NCBI RefSeq assembly: GCF_001269655.1
Contig: NZ_LHVE01000007.1
Span: forward strand, 620,001 to 684,000
From: Pseudomonas thivervalensis
GTDB taxonomy: Bacteria; Pseudomonadota; Gammaproteobacteria; Pseudomonadales; Pseudomonadaceae
Length of the DNA stretch: 64,000 bases
Direction: 5' to 3'
Shown: piece by piece, positions 42,905-51,846 of the stretch
Position numbering within the stretch: position 1 is the first letter of the stretch
Layout of the letters: the number at the start of each line of letters is the position of its first letter
Translations under genes and position numbers: made by a program
Notes under the pieces: model-generated
Databases searched by the model: none
Seen by the model: only the letters and a program-made list of their open reading frames with translations
Told to the model about the DNA's origin: nothing

Positions 42905-42918
42905 CGCAAACGTTTGCA
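42905..42918. promoter_or_regulatory. PurR/LacI-like operator
   Basis: CGCAAACGTTTGCA contains the perfect palindrome GCAAACGTTTGC, the core of the E. coli PurR site. It lies 81 bp upstream of the Tsx-like ATG and just downstream of a possible minus-strand promoter (TTCAAG, 17-base spacer, TATGAG). A LacI/PurR-family regulator acting on this nucleoside operon is likely but not encoded here. Confidence 0.65.
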
Positions 42919-43121
42919 CATCTCATACCATTTTTTCACAGTGGCTTGAAAAGCATGGGATTCAGGCTGTTTTCCTGTCCTTTCGGTCAGGCTTGGCGCA
43001 CCGGATACGTTATGGTCGCCTGGAGCTGCACCAAAGTGTTGCAGGGACGAATGTTTGACACGGCACTGAGTTGGGGGCGTTGCTGCTAGAATCGGCCAAT
43101 TGACTGAACAGAGGTATGCCC

Positions 43122-44156
43122 ATGAGCGAGCCGATTCGCCTGACCCAGTACAGCCACGGTGCCGGTTGCGGCTGCAAGATTTCGCCCCAAGTGCTGGAAG
43201 TGATCCTGGCCGGCAGCGGTGCGCAGAATCTCGATCCCAAGCTGTGGGTCGGTAATGCTTCTCGCGACGACGCGGCGGTGTACGCCATCGACGAGGAGCG
43301 TGGAGTGGTTTCGACCACCGATTTTTTCATGCCGATTGTCGATGATCCCTTCGATTTCGGTCGCATCGCCGCCACCAATGCCATCAGCGACATCTATGCC
43401 ATGGGCGGTGATCCGCTGATGGCCATCGCGATTCTCGGTTGGCCAGTCAACGTATTGGCCCCGGAAATCGCCCGGGAAGTGATTCGCGGCGGTCGCTCCG
43501 TGTGTGACGAGGCCGGTATTCCCCTGGCCGGCGGGCATTCGATCGACGCGCCCGAGCCGATTTTCGGCCTGGCGGTGACAGGCCTGGTACAAAAGCGCCA
43601 CATGAAACGCAACGACACGGCCACCGCCGGTTGCCGCCTGTACCTGACCAAGCCCCTGGGCATCGGCATCCTTACCACGGCGGAAAAGAAAGGCAAGCTG
43701 CGCGCCGCCGATGTTGGCCTGGCCCGTGACTGGATGTGCACCCTCAACAAACCCGGCAGCCGCTTCGGCAAGCTCGACGGCGTGACCGCGATGACCGACG
43801 TCACCGGTTTCGGCCTGCTCGGGCACCTGGTGGAAATGGCCGACGGCAGCCAACTGACCGCGCGCATCCGCTATGACGCGGTGCCGCGCCTGCCGGGTGT
43901 CGAGTACTACCTTGACCTGGGCTGTGTGCCGGGCGGTACGCTGCGCAACTACGACAGCTACGCCAGCAAGGTCGGTCGGGTCCAGGAACTGCACAAGCGA
44001 GTGCTGTGTGACCCGCAGACCAGCGGCGGCCTGCTGATTGCCGTCACCCCTGAAGGCGAGAACGAGTTCCTGCGGGTGGCCGCCGAACTCGGCCTGGCGC
44101 TGGCGCCCATCGGCGAGTTGGTCGAGCGACAGAGCTACGCGGTCGAGGTGTCTTGA
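43122..44156 (+). CDS. selD: Selenide, water dikinase
   Basis: A 344-residue selenophosphate synthetase. The N-terminal active-site loop GAGCGCKI holds C16 and C18 (position of the essential Cys/Sec) and K19. ATP-binding AIR-synthase-like segments are also visible ([34 protein letters not shown]). It makes monoselenophosphate from selenide and ATP. The start at 43122 is preferred over 43116 because AGAGG lies at correct spacing to it and homologues begin MSEPIRLTQ. It overlaps selU by one base, so selenophosphate here feeds at least tRNA modification. Confidence 0.95.
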   Translation: MSEPIRLTQYSHGAGCGCKISPQVLEVILAGSGAQNLDPKLWVGNASRDDAAVYAIDEERGVVSTTDFFMPIVDDPFDFGRIAATNAISDIYAMGGDPLMAIAILGWPVNVLAPEIAREVIRGGRSVCDEAGIPLAGGHSIDAPEPIFGLAVTGLVQKRHMKRNDTATAGCRLYLTKPLGIGILTTAEKKGKLRAADVGLARDWMCTLNKPGSRFGKLDGVTAMTDVTGFGLLGHLVEMADGSQLTARIRYDAVPRLPGVEYYLDLGCVPGGTLRNYDSYASKVGRVQELHKRVLCDPQTSGGLLIAVTPEGENEFLRVAAELGLALAPIGELVERQSYAVEVS

Positions 44157-45259
44157 TGAGCCATGACGTCACCGATTACCGCGACATCTTCCTCAATGAC
44201 CGACCGATGATGGACACGCGCGCCCCGATCGAATTCATCAAGGGCGCTTTCCCCGGCGTGGTCAATTTGCCGTTGATGACCGACAACGAACGGCAACGCG
44301 TTGGTACTTGCTACAAGCAGCAGGGGCAGCAGGCCGCCATCGTCCTGGGCCATCAACTGGTGTCCGGCGAGACCAAGGCCCAGCGCATCCAGGCCTGGGC
44401 AGCGTTCGCAAAGGCCCATCCCGACGGTCTGCTGTATTGCTTTCGCGGTGGCTTGCGTTCGCAGATCGTCCAGCAATGGCTCAAGGACGAAGCAGGCATT
44501 GACTACCCCCGGGTCGGCGGCGGGTACAAGGCCATGCGCACGTTTTTGCTGGACACGGTCGAGCAAGCGGTCGCCGAGTGCGACCTGGTGCTGCTGGGCG
44601 GTATGACCGGCACCGGCAAGACTGAGGCGCTGGGTCAACTGGACAACAGTCTGGACCTGGAAGGCTACGCCAACCATCGCGGTTCGAGCTTCGGCAAACG
44701 CGCCACGGGCCAGCCGTCCAATATCGATTTCGAAAATCGCCTGGCCGTGGACGTGCTGAAAAAACGCGCCGCCGGCATCGAACAGTTTGTGCTGGAAGAT
44801 GAGAGCCGTGCAGTCGGCAGTTGCGCCTTGCCGCTGTCCTTGTACCAGCGCATGCAGCAGGTTCCGATGGTCTGGCTGGAAGACAGCCTCGAGCGTCGGG
44901 TCGAACGGATCCTGCAGGATTACGTCATCGACCTGTGCGCGGAGTTTGTCGCAGTGCATGGCGATGAAGGCTTCTCGTTGTTTTCCGAGCGACTGCTGGC
45001 AAGCCTGGACAACATCCACAAGCGCCTGGGCGGCGATAGGCACCGGCGCTTGAAGGACATCCTGGAAAGCGCCCTGGTCGAGCAGGCCAGCAGCGGCGAC
45101 GTCGATTTGCATCGCGGGTGGATCGAAGGCCTGTTGCGTGAGTATTACGACCCGATGTACGTGTTCCAGCGGGAAAAGAAGGGGCTGCGGATCGAGTTCT
45201 CGGGGGAGCAGGCAGCGGTGTTGGAATATCTGAGGGCGCGGGCTGCGCGGGGAGGGTGA
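44156..45259 (+). CDS. selU: tRNA 2-selenouridine synthase
   Basis: A 367-residue protein (SelU/MnmH). The N-terminal rhodanese domain has its active cysteine at C95 ([11 protein letters not shown]), and a C-terminal P-loop domain has Walker [11 protein letters not shown] at residues 148-157. It replaces sulfur with selenium in 2-thiouridine at the wobble position of tRNAs for Glu, Gln and Lys, using selenophosphate. The start codon overlaps the selD stop (TGATG), indicating translational coupling. Confidence 0.95.
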   Translation: MSHDVTDYRDIFLNDRPMMDTRAPIEFIKGAFPGVVNLPLMTDNERQRVGTCYKQQGQQAAIVLGHQLVSGETKAQRIQAWAAFAKAHPDGLLYCFRGGLRSQIVQQWLKDEAGIDYPRVGGGYKAMRTFLLDTVEQAVAECDLVLLGGMTGTGKTEALGQLDNSLDLEGYANHRGSSFGKRATGQPSNIDFENRLAVDVLKKRAAGIEQFVLEDESRAVGSCALPLSLYQRMQQVPMVWLEDSLERRVERILQDYVIDLCAEFVAVHGDEGFSLFSERLLASLDNIHKRLGGDRHRRLKDILESALVEQASSGDVDLHRGWIEGLLREYYDPMYVFQREKKGLRIEFSGEQAAVLEYLRARAARGG

Positions 45260-45297
45260 GCCCGCAAGTCCAGGCTCAGGAATCACACGACTACCCT

Positions 45298-45384
45298 GTG
45301 GGAGCGAGCTTGCTCGCGATCGCGGTGGTTCAGTCACATCAATGTCAATGGGGCTGACGCTATCGCGAGCAAGCTCGCTCCCAC
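45298..45384. repeat. Type-1 REPIN
   Basis: An inverted pair of GTGGGAGCGAGCTTGCTCGCGAT units between convergent selU and the phosphatase-like gene. Confidence 0.9.
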
Positions 45385-45409
45385 AGGGGCTGCACTAAAT
45401 AGCGACTGA

Positions 45410-46084
45410 TCAGGTCGGGCAAGTTTCCTGCCCATTGTCCAGACCTTGTTTGTAGCTCTGGCTGGTGAGGCTGGCCTTGCCGTTGTGCCAGGTCAGGGTC
45501 AGCACATACAGCGAATCGAAGTCACCCGAGGCCCAGTCTTCGGTAATGGTCTGCTCCTTGCCCACCGCCTCTCCGGCGACCTTGTTGATCAGCTCCGGCA
45601 GGTAGCCATGGGACCAGGCGGTGTAGATGGTGGCGTTGTGGTACTTGTCGTGGAGCAGCTCGTCAGCCAGGTCGCTGGTGTCGTTGGCTGAATAATCGAT
45701 GTTCACCGGCAACCCGAGCTTGATAGCACTGGGGCTGATGGTCATCAACGGGCGAATATAGCTGTAGGAGTTGTCCAGCTCACCCTCTTCGACATTGCGG
45801 GTAGGGTTGGCCGCGAACACGTAGTCGGCCTTGCCGAATTTTTCCGGCAGGAGGGTGGCCAGGTCGATGGCGCGGTTGAGGCCCCGACAGTTGAGCTGGC
45901 CTAAGCCGCCGACGGGTTTCTCGGCGTGGCGCAGGAAAACCAGGGTCTGTACACCATCGGCTGGCTGGGCGCGGCTGACGCTGGACTCCAGCGACAGCAC
46001 CAGGCCACAGACCACAAGCAGCGTTGGCAGCATCAGCCACGAACGGTGTTTGAAGCGCCTGGTGAAATTCAGTGGGTTCATCAT
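45410..46084 (-). CDS. Exported histidine-phosphatase-fold protein
   Basis: A 224-residue protein with a signal or anchor segment (SWLMLPTLLVVCGLVLSLES). The mature domain starts with the RHA(E) motif of histidine phosphatases (TLVFLRHAEKPVGGLGQLNCRGLNRAIDLATLL), with the second histidine in YTAWSHGYLPELI. It lacks the usual second arginine/glutamate context, so activity is uncertain. Probably periplasmic. Two consecutive ATGs (46084, 46081) are possible starts and no strong ribosome-binding site distinguishes them. Confidence 0.8.
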   Translation of the reverse strand: MMNPLNFTRRFKHRSWLMLPTLLVVCGLVLSLESSVSRAQPADGVQTLVFLRHAEKPVGGLGQLNCRGLNRAIDLATLLPEKFGKADYVFAANPTRNVEEGELDNSYSYIRPLMTISPSAIKLGLPVNIDYSANDTSDLADELLHDKYHNATIYTAWSHGYLPELINKVAGEAVGKEQTITEDWASGDFDSLYVLTLTWHNGKASLTSQSYKQGLDNGQETCPT

Positions 46085-46401
46085 CGAATAAATAGTCTTC
46101 AGCACGCGTGAGTCAGGCTGACAAACCCTGGCACCGCGAAGCGGCTGGCCTCGGGTGTTTTCCCTGTCGTTACGCCTCGTCGAATCCTCGGGGGCATTGC
46201 TCAGAGTCCCTCCGAGCGCTTTGGTTCGATTCTGGCGGGTCCCGGTGCACTGTAGCGATCTCCGTCGGGAGATGTGACGAACGTTAACGACAGGATGTTG
46301 CGAAATTAAGAAGGGGCGACGTGAATTCTGTGACGGGCAGTGATGTCGTGCCCTACATCTTGGATTATCCTCGGGGTTTCCTTCATTTCCGAGCCGACCC
46401 C
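46085..46401. other. Gene-free interval
   Basis: 317 bases between divergent genes. I see no convincing RNA gene, operator or REP unit. Promoters for the phosphatase (leftward) and GST (rightward) genes must lie here, but no clear -35/-10 pair stands out. Confidence 0.5.
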
Positions 46402-47100
46402 ATGCCCGACTTGACCCCATTCCCCATCACCGAAAAATGGCCCGCCCAATACCCGGAGTGGCTCCAGCTCTACTCCCTGCCAACCCCCAACGGCGTGAAA
46501 GTCTCGATCATGCTGGAGGAGATCGGCCTGCCGTACGAGCCCCACAAAGTGGACTTCGCCAACAACGACCAGTTGTCGCCCGAGTTTCTTTCCCTGAACC
46601 CCAATAACAAGATCCCGGCGATTCTCGATCCCCATGGGCCGGGCGACGAGCCGTTGGCGTTGTTCGAGTCGGGGGCGATCCTGATTTATCTGGCGGACAA
46701 GAGCGGGCAGTTGCTGGCCCAGGAGTCGGCGGCGCGCTACGAGACGCTCCAGTGGCTGATGTTCCAGATGGGTGGGATCGGGCCGATGTTCGGGCAGTTG
46801 GGGTTCTTCAACAAATTCGCCGGCAAGGACTACGAGGACAAGCGGCCGCGCGATCGTTATGTCGAGGAAAGCAAGCGCCTGCTCAAGGTGCTCGATGGCC
46901 GTCTGCAAGGGCGGGACTGGATCATGGGCGAGCGCTACACCATTGCCGATATCGCCACGTTTCCATGGGTGCGCAACCTGATCGGCTTTTATGAGGCCGG
47001 TGATTTGGTGGGCATCCAGAACTTCCCCAATGTGACGCGGGTATTGGAGCGCTTCCTGGCGCGACCGGCCGTGGCGCGTGGGTTGAAGATTCCGGAATGA
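46402..47100 (+). CDS. Glutathione S-transferase, YfcG/YghU (nu) class
   Basis: A 232-residue GST. The N-terminal thioredoxin-like domain has LYSLPTPNGVKVSIMLEEIGLPYEPHKVDF and the glutathione-binding LNPNNKIPAILDP and ESGAILIYLADKSG; the C-terminal helical domain follows. The TPNG segment and Asn near the active site are as in the E. coli disulfide-reductase-active YfcG/YghU. The start at 46402 (MPDLTPFPITEKW) was chosen by homology; the frame is open upstream. It overlaps the phzF-like gene by four bases, so the two are coupled. Confidence 0.9.
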   Translation: MPDLTPFPITEKWPAQYPEWLQLYSLPTPNGVKVSIMLEEIGLPYEPHKVDFANNDQLSPEFLSLNPNNKIPAILDPHGPGDEPLALFESGAILIYLADKSGQLLAQESAARYETLQWLMFQMGGIGPMFGQLGFFNKFAGKDYEDKRPRDRYVEESKRLLKVLDGRLQGRDWIMGERYTIADIATFPWVRNLIGFYEAGDLVGIQNFPNVTRVLERFLARPAVARGLKIPE

Positions 47101-47954
47101 GTAGCCCGACCCCTCGCCGTTTCGATTACAAGCAACTGGATGTATTCAGCGACGTGCCGCTCAAAGGCAATCCGCTGGCGGTGGTGCTGGGGGCCGATGG
47201 GCTCAGTGACTCGCGCATGGCGGCTTTTGCCAACTGGACCAACCTCAGCGAAACCACGTTCCTGCTGGCGCCGCAGCACCCGGAAGCCGATTACCGGGTG
47301 CGTATCTTCACCACGTCGACCGAGTTGCCGTTTGCCGGGCATCCAACGCTGGGCAGTTGTCACGCCTGGCTGGAAGCCGGAGGCGTGCCGAAAGGGCAAG
47401 AGATCGTGCAGGAGTGCGGCGTCGGCCTGGTCAGGATTCGCCGCAGCGCTCATGGGTTGGCGTTCCTGGCGCCGCCCTTGCTCAAGTCCGGTCCGCTGGA
47501 TGCCGGGTTGCTGGAACGAGTGCGCAAGGGGCTGGGGCTCGCCGCGGAGGCGATTGTCGAGGCGCAATGGGTCGATAACGGTGCCGGTTGGCTGGCGTTG
47601 ATGCTCAAGGATCGCCAGCAGGTCCTGACGCTCAAGCCCGATTACCCTCAGTTGCTGGATCTGGCTGTGGGCGTGATTGCCCCTTGGGACCGGGTCGTGG
47701 ATGGCGATGAGGCGCACTTTGAAGTGCGCGGCTTCATCGCCGGTGATGGCATGCCCGAGGATCCGGCCACGGGCAGCTTGAACGCCGGGCTCGCGCAATG
47801 GCTATTGGGCAAGGGGCTGGCGCCGGCGTCCTATGTGGTCAGCCAGGGGCTGACGATGGGCCGGGCCGGGCGCATCCATGTCGAGCAGGTGGGCGATGAG
47901 GTCTGGATTGGTGGCGCTGTGGTGACGTGCATCAATGGCTCGTTGACCTTGTGA
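47097..47954 (+). CDS. PhzF-family isomerase/epimerase
   Basis: A 285-residue PhzF-fold protein. Conserved segments: FDYKQLDVFSDVPLKGNPLAVVL, NWTNLSETTFLL (catalytic glutamate in SETTF), RIFTTSTELPFAGHPTLGSCHAWLE and the C-terminal EDPATGSLNAGLAQWL. No phenazine genes are present, so this is one of the many PhzF paralogues of unassigned substrate. ATGA overlap with the GST gene suggests that the two act together, for example on an electrophilic metabolite; this is inference. Confidence 0.88.
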   Translation: MSSPTPRRFDYKQLDVFSDVPLKGNPLAVVLGADGLSDSRMAAFANWTNLSETTFLLAPQHPEADYRVRIFTTSTELPFAGHPTLGSCHAWLEAGGVPKGQEIVQECGVGLVRIRRSAHGLAFLAPPLLKSGPLDAGLLERVRKGLGLAAEAIVEAQWVDNGAGWLALMLKDRQQVLTLKPDYPQLLDLAVGVIAPWDRVVDGDEAHFEVRGFIAGDGMPEDPATGSLNAGLAQWLLGKGLAPASYVVSQGLTMGRAGRIHVEQVGDEVWIGGAVVTCINGSLTL

Positions 47955-48070
47955 GGCGATTATTGCCCGGCTGGTAACACTCTGTTTTCCAGCTGGCGTT
48001 TGTGCCCTGGCCGGCCAGGGCATAAGCTTTGCTCCCTGTGATCGAGTAGCACTTTTTGCCCAGGAGTCCC

Positions 48071-49045
48071 ATGTCCAGCCAGTTCCCCGAAGCACGTCCT
48101 CGCCGTCTGCGTCGCAATGCAAGCCTGCGCAGCTTGTTCCAGGAAACCGAGTTCACCTTGAACGACCTGGTCCTGCCGATTTTCGTCGAAGAAGAAATCG
48201 ATGATTTTGTGCCGATCAAGAGCATGCCTGGCGTGGTGCGTATCCCTGAATCGAAGCTGGCCAGTGAGATCGAGCGTTATGCCCGCGCCGGCATCAAGTC
48301 GGTGATGACCTTTGGTGTGTCCCATCACTTGGACAATGACGGCAGCGACACTTGGAGCGAGCGCGGCCTGGTGTCGCGCATGGCCGGGATCTGCAAGGAC
48401 GCGGTGCCGGAAATGATCGTGATGTCCGACACCTGCTTTTGTGAATACACCGACCATGGTCATTGCGGCGTCCTCCACGGCGATGAAGTGGACAACGACC
48501 GGACCCTGGTCAACCTGGGCAAGCAAGCCGTGGCGGCGGCCCGCTCCGGTGCCGATGTGATCGCCCCATCGGCGGCCATGGACGGGCAGGTCCAGGCGAT
48601 TCGCAAGGCCCTGGATGAAGCCGGTTTCAGCCAGACGGCAATCATGGCCTATTCCACCAAATTCGCTTCGGCACTTTATGGGCCGTTCCGCGAGGCCGGC
48701 GGCAGCGCGCTGAAAGGCGATCGCAAGAGCTACCAGATGAACCCGATGAACCGCCGCGAAGCCCTGCGCGAATCTCTGCTCGATGAGCAGGAAGGTGCCG
48801 ATGCGCTGATGGTCAAGCCGGCCGGTGCCTACCTCGATATCATCCGCGACATTCGCCAGGCTTCGAACCTGCCGCTGTCGGCGTATCAGGTCAGTGGCGA
48901 GTACGCGATGATCAAATTCGCCGCCCAGGCCGGCGCCATCGACGAAGCCCGCGTGGTCCGCGAGAGCCTTGGCGCCATCAAGCGGGCGGGGGCGGATTTG
49001 ATCTTCACCTACTTCGCCATGGACCTGGCGCTGAGCGGGATCTGA
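48071..49045 (+). CDS. hemB: Delta-aminolevulinic acid dehydratase, enterobacterial zinc type
   Basis: A 324-residue porphobilinogen synthase closely resembling E. coli HemB along its whole length. The catalytic-zinc cysteines C122, C124 and C132 ([15 protein letters not shown]) are all present, together with the Schiff-base lysine in [13 protein letters not shown] and YSTKFAS. Pseudomonads typically also carry a magnesium-dependent HemB lacking these cysteines (PA5243 type), so this is probably a second hemB. GGAG lies 6 bases before the ATG. It is monocistronic, with a type-1 REPIN downstream. Confidence 0.93.
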   Translation: MSSQFPEARPRRLRRNASLRSLFQETEFTLNDLVLPIFVEEEIDDFVPIKSMPGVVRIPESKLASEIERYARAGIKSVMTFGVSHHLDNDGSDTWSERGLVSRMAGICKDAVPEMIVMSDTCFCEYTDHGHCGVLHGDEVDNDRTLVNLGKQAVAAARSGADVIAPSAAMDGQVQAIRKALDEAGFSQTAIMAYSTKFASALYGPFREAGGSALKGDRKSYQMNPMNRREALRESLLDEQEGADALMVKPAGAYLDIIRDIRQASNLPLSAYQVSGEYAMIKFAAQAGAIDEARVVRESLGAIKRAGADLIFTYFAMDLALSGI

Positions 49046-49072
49046 TCCGCGCCTCTCCAGGTTAGCGAAACT

Positions 49073-49160
49073 GTGGGAGCGAGCCTGCTCGCGAAAGCGG
49101 TGGGTCAGCTTGCATCAAGTGGGCTTGTGCCGCCGCTATCGCGAGCAAGCTCGCTCCCAC
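49073..49160. repeat. Type-1 REPIN
   Basis: An inverted pair of GTGGGAGCGAGCCTGCTCGCGA-type units between hemB and the DUF1615 gene; the two arms differ in the central CC/TT. Confidence 0.9.
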
Positions 49161-49227
49161 ATTGGCATAGCCCGTATCCATTTTTGATCGTATGGTTGCT
49201 CCGGAATAACACACCCGATGGAGCACC

Positions 49228-50322
49228 ATGCAATTCAACCCATTGATGATCAGCCTCGCGGCGTTGCTGACCTTGGCTGGTTGCGGCAGCCGCCAGGCAC
49301 AGGAGCCCGAGCGCCAGCCCGCTGAGGTCAAGCAGCAGATCGTGCGGTTGTTGCCAGCCAAGACGGTGGATCGCGAAGGCTGGGCGACTGATATCTATGT
49401 GGCCTTTTCGGCCCAGCAAATTCCGTCCACGACGCAGAATATCTGTGCGGTCCTGGCAGTGACTGAACAGGAGTCGACGTTCCAGGCCGACCCGCCGGTG
49501 CCGGGGCTGGGCAAGATCGCGCGCCAGGAGATCAACCGCCGTGCGGCGAAGGTGCACATTCCGGAGTTGTTGGTCAGCGGCGCGCTCCAGGTGCGCTCAC
49601 CCAATGGCAAAAGCTACAGCGATCGGCTCAATGCGGCGCGCAGCGAGAAAGAGTTGAGCGGGATTTTCGATGATTTCATTGGCATGGTGCCGCTGGGCAA
49701 GACTCTGTTCGGCGGCTTCAATCCGGTGCACACCGGTGGTCCGATGCAGGTCAGCATCGCGTTTGCCCAGACCAATGCGCGGGATTATCCCTACACGGTG
49801 GATGGCTCGATTCGTCGCGAAGTGTTCAGTCGCCGTGGCGGGATGTACTTCGGTATCGCGCATTTGCTGGGTTATCCGGTGAGCTATACCGATCCGTTGT
49901 ATCGTTTCGCCGATTTCAATGCCGGCTGGTACGCCAGTCGCAACGCGGCTTTCCAGCATGCGGTGAGTGTGGCATCGGGTATTTCCCTGGCGTTGGATGG
50001 CGATCTGGTCGCGCATGATTCAATCATGCCGGGCAGCACGGAACTGGCGGTACGCACGCTGGGCAAGTCGCTGGGAATGCGCAACCCGACCATTCGCGAT
50101 CAATTGGAGCAGGGTGACAGCCTGGCGTTCGAGGACAGCAAGCTCTACAAGCGCGTGTTCGAACTGGCTGAGCGGGCCGAGGGCAAGCCATTGCCACGGG
50201 CGGTATTGCCGGGGATCGTGCTCAAGAGCCCGAAGATTACGCGCAAGCTGACCACGGCGTGGTTTGCCAAGCGGGTGGATGAGCGTTATCAGCGCTGCAT
50301 GGCGCGGGCGGCGGGGCGCTAA
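49228..50322 (+). CDS. DUF1615 lipoprotein
   Basis: A 364-residue predicted lipoprotein. The signal peptide ends in the lipobox LAGC (MISLAALLTLAGCGS, lipidated C19). The sequence that follows (EGWATDIYVAFSAQQIPSTTQNICAVLAVTEQESTFQADPPVPGLGKIARQEI) has a lysozyme-like glutamate region (VTEQESTF) suggestive of the lytic-transglycosylase-like DUF1615 family. It is probably attached to the outer membrane facing the periplasm. A clear terminator follows. Enzymatic activity on peptidoglycan is inferred from the TEQES motif only. Confidence 0.85.
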   Translation: MQFNPLMISLAALLTLAGCGSRQAQEPERQPAEVKQQIVRLLPAKTVDREGWATDIYVAFSAQQIPSTTQNICAVLAVTEQESTFQADPPVPGLGKIARQEINRRAAKVHIPELLVSGALQVRSPNGKSYSDRLNAARSEKELSGIFDDFIGMVPLGKTLFGGFNPVHTGGPMQVSIAFAQTNARDYPYTVDGSIRREVFSRRGGMYFGIAHLLGYPVSYTDPLYRFADFNAGWYASRNAAFQHAVSVASGISLALDGDLVAHDSIMPGSTELAVRTLGKSLGMRNPTIRDQLEQGDSLAFEDSKLYKRVFELAERAEGKPLPRAVLPGIVLKSPKITRKLTTAWFAKRVDERYQRCMARAAGR

Positions 50323-50340
50323 TCAGATGTTGGACATGAA

Positions 50341-50367
50341 AAAGCCCGGCGGATGAGGCCGGGCTTT
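50341..50367 (+). terminator. Rho-independent terminator after DUF1615 gene
   Basis: AAAGCCCGGC (50341-50350) and GCCGGGCTTT (50358-50367) form a 10-bp stem with a 7-base loop 18 bases after the stop codon; the T-run is short. Confidence 0.75.
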
Positions 50368-50389
50368 CAGGGTGGCGGTCTAGGGGCGG

Positions 50390-50428
50390 TCGCTGCGCGC
50401 CCCAGCGGGAGCAAGCTCCCTCGCCACA
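50390..50428. repeat. Type-2 REP singlet
   Basis: Only the right arm (CCCCAGCGGGAGCAAGCTCCCTCGCCAC) of a type-2 element is present, directly after the terminator. Confidence 0.8.
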
Positions 50429-50464
50429 GGGTGTGTTGCCGATCATTTGTTGCCGTCCAGCAAC

Positions 50465-50899
50465 TCATGCGTGATTTTCGATCAGGCGGTCGGAGCCACC
50501 TTCAGCGACGCGGTTTTCGATCAGGCGATCAGAGCCACCTTCAGCGACGCGGTTTTCGATCAGACGGTCGGAGCCACCTTCAGCGACGCGGTTTTCGATC
50601 AGGCGGTCGGAGCCACCTTCAGCGACGCGGTTTTCGATCAGGCGGTCGGAGCCACCTTCAGCGACACGGCGTTCCAGCAGGCGGTCGGAGCCACCTTCAG
50701 CGACGCGGCGTTCCAGCAGACGGTCAGAGCCACCTTCGGCGACGCGATTTCCGATCAGGCGGTCAGAGCCACCTTCAGCGACGCGGTTTTCGATCAGGCG
50801 ATCAGAACCGCCTTCGGCGACGACGGGTTGCGAGGAGGCGGCGAATACGTTGGCGGCCAGTATGGAGAAAGCGAGGCTGAGGATGACTTGGCGTTTCAT
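50465..50899 (-). CDS. Secreted protein of nine 13-residue repeats
   Basis: A 144-residue protein. The signal peptide MKRQVILSLAFSILAANVFA is followed by ASSQPV and then nine consecutive copies of a 13-residue unit VAEGGSDRLIENR, with variants at positions 10-12 (LIGN once, LLER twice, ENHA at the end). The DNA unit is 39 bp. The start at 50899 has GGAG about 10 bases upstream. Similar Pseudomonas proteins are, as I recall, sometimes labelled phage infection protein, without known function. The GGSDRL core resembles part of an RTX calcium-binding motif but the 13-residue period differs from the RTX nonapeptide. Probably periplasmic or extracellular. Confidence 0.8.
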   Translation of the reverse strand: MKRQVILSLAFSILAANVFAASSQPVVAEGGSDRLIENRVAEGGSDRLIGNRVAEGGSDRLLERRVAEGGSDRLLERRVAEGGSDRLIENRVAEGGSDRLIENRVAEGGSDRLIENRVAEGGSDRLIENRVAEGGSDRLIENHA

Positions 50900-51121
50900 G
50901 ATGGTGTGCTCCGGGGGGGCAGTGGTTTGTGTGAGGCCATTGTTGTCCCGGGCGATCATCAAGAGAACTTCATTGGCATGATGGTGAACATCGATGGCAG
51001 TGATAGCTCGATGTCGGTTGATCCAGCGAGGGTATCCCCCTGGCGTGCGTGTCGTCCTTCGGGTGGAACACTGCCAGGTTTGTAGGCTCTACCGGGTAAC
51101 CCACAGGCAGGAGGCAAGCTC

Positions 51122-51751
51122 ATGTATCAGTTATTCGGTCACAGGCAATCCGGCTCGTCGGCGGTTGAGGTGGCCCTGGATCTTTGTGATGTGGCTTATC
51201 GGCGGATCGATGCCTATTCGACAGAGCAAAGCGATGCGGCGAAAGAACTCGAGGCCCTCAACCCTCTGAAGCAGGTCCCGACCCTGCAGTTGCCAGACGG
51301 CTCGGTGCTGACCGAAGCGGCGGCGATTCTGATTCACCTTGGGCTGACCTTTCCCGCCTCGAAGCTGCTCCCTGACGAGGCAGCCCAACGTGCGCAAGCC
51401 ATACGAGGCCTGGTGTACATCGCGGCCAACTGCTACACCCCCATCGGCATCATCGATTTTCCGGAGCGCTGGCTGGACGATGCGGACGAAGAGACTCGGC
51501 AGCGCTTGGTATCAGGCACCCAGCAACGGCTGTATCGCAACTGGGCGCTGTTCGCCGACCAGTTCCCGGCCCAGCCGTTTCTCAGCGGCGACGAGCCGGG
51601 GGCGCTGGATATCCTGGCGGCTGTGATCACCAAGTGGAGAAATACGCGGGAGGCGATGCTCAACGCCCGTCCGGAGTTCTACGGATTGTTGGAACGCATC
51701 GACCGCCATCCACGCGTGGCGCCGATACTGTCGCTGCATTGGCCTTTGTAG
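51122..51751 (+). CDS. Glutathione S-transferase family protein
   Basis: A 209-residue GST-fold protein. The N-terminal domain (YQLFGHRQSGSSAVEVALDLCDVAYRRID...LNPLKQVPTLQLPDGSVLTEAAAILIHLG) has the cis-Pro VPTL motif and the SNAIL-like TEAAAI glutathione-binding segment; the C-terminal helical domain follows. The TAG stop codon lies inside the first bases of a type-3 REPIN (TTGTAGGAGC), so the repeat defines the C terminus PL. Substrate unknown. Confidence 0.88.
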   Translation: MYQLFGHRQSGSSAVEVALDLCDVAYRRIDAYSTEQSDAAKELEALNPLKQVPTLQLPDGSVLTEAAAILIHLGLTFPASKLLPDEAAQRAQAIRGLVYIAANCYTPIGIIDFPERWLDDADEETRQRLVSGTQQRLYRNWALFADQFPAQPFLSGDEPGALDILAAVITKWRNTREAMLNARPEFYGLLERIDRHPRVAPILSLHWPL

Positions 51752-51842
51752 GAGCTGCCGAGCGAAGCGAGGCTGCGATCTTTCCGCTGACGCTTGAATC
51801 TCAAGCGAAAGATCAAAGGATCGCAGCCTTCGGCAGCTCCTA
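51748..51842. repeat. Type-3 REPIN
   Basis: GTAGGAGCTGCCGAGCGAAG and its diverged inverse ending in CAGCTCCTAC, 95 bases, between convergent gst and pqiC. Its first bases supply the gst stop codon. Confidence 0.9.
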
Positions 51843-51846
51843 CAGG

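Noticed and set aside
50447..51085. Plus-strand frame over the 39-bp repeats
   Set aside because: The 39-bp periodicity keeps all frames open; only the minus-strand frame has a signal peptide, ribosome-binding site and sensible repeat unit.
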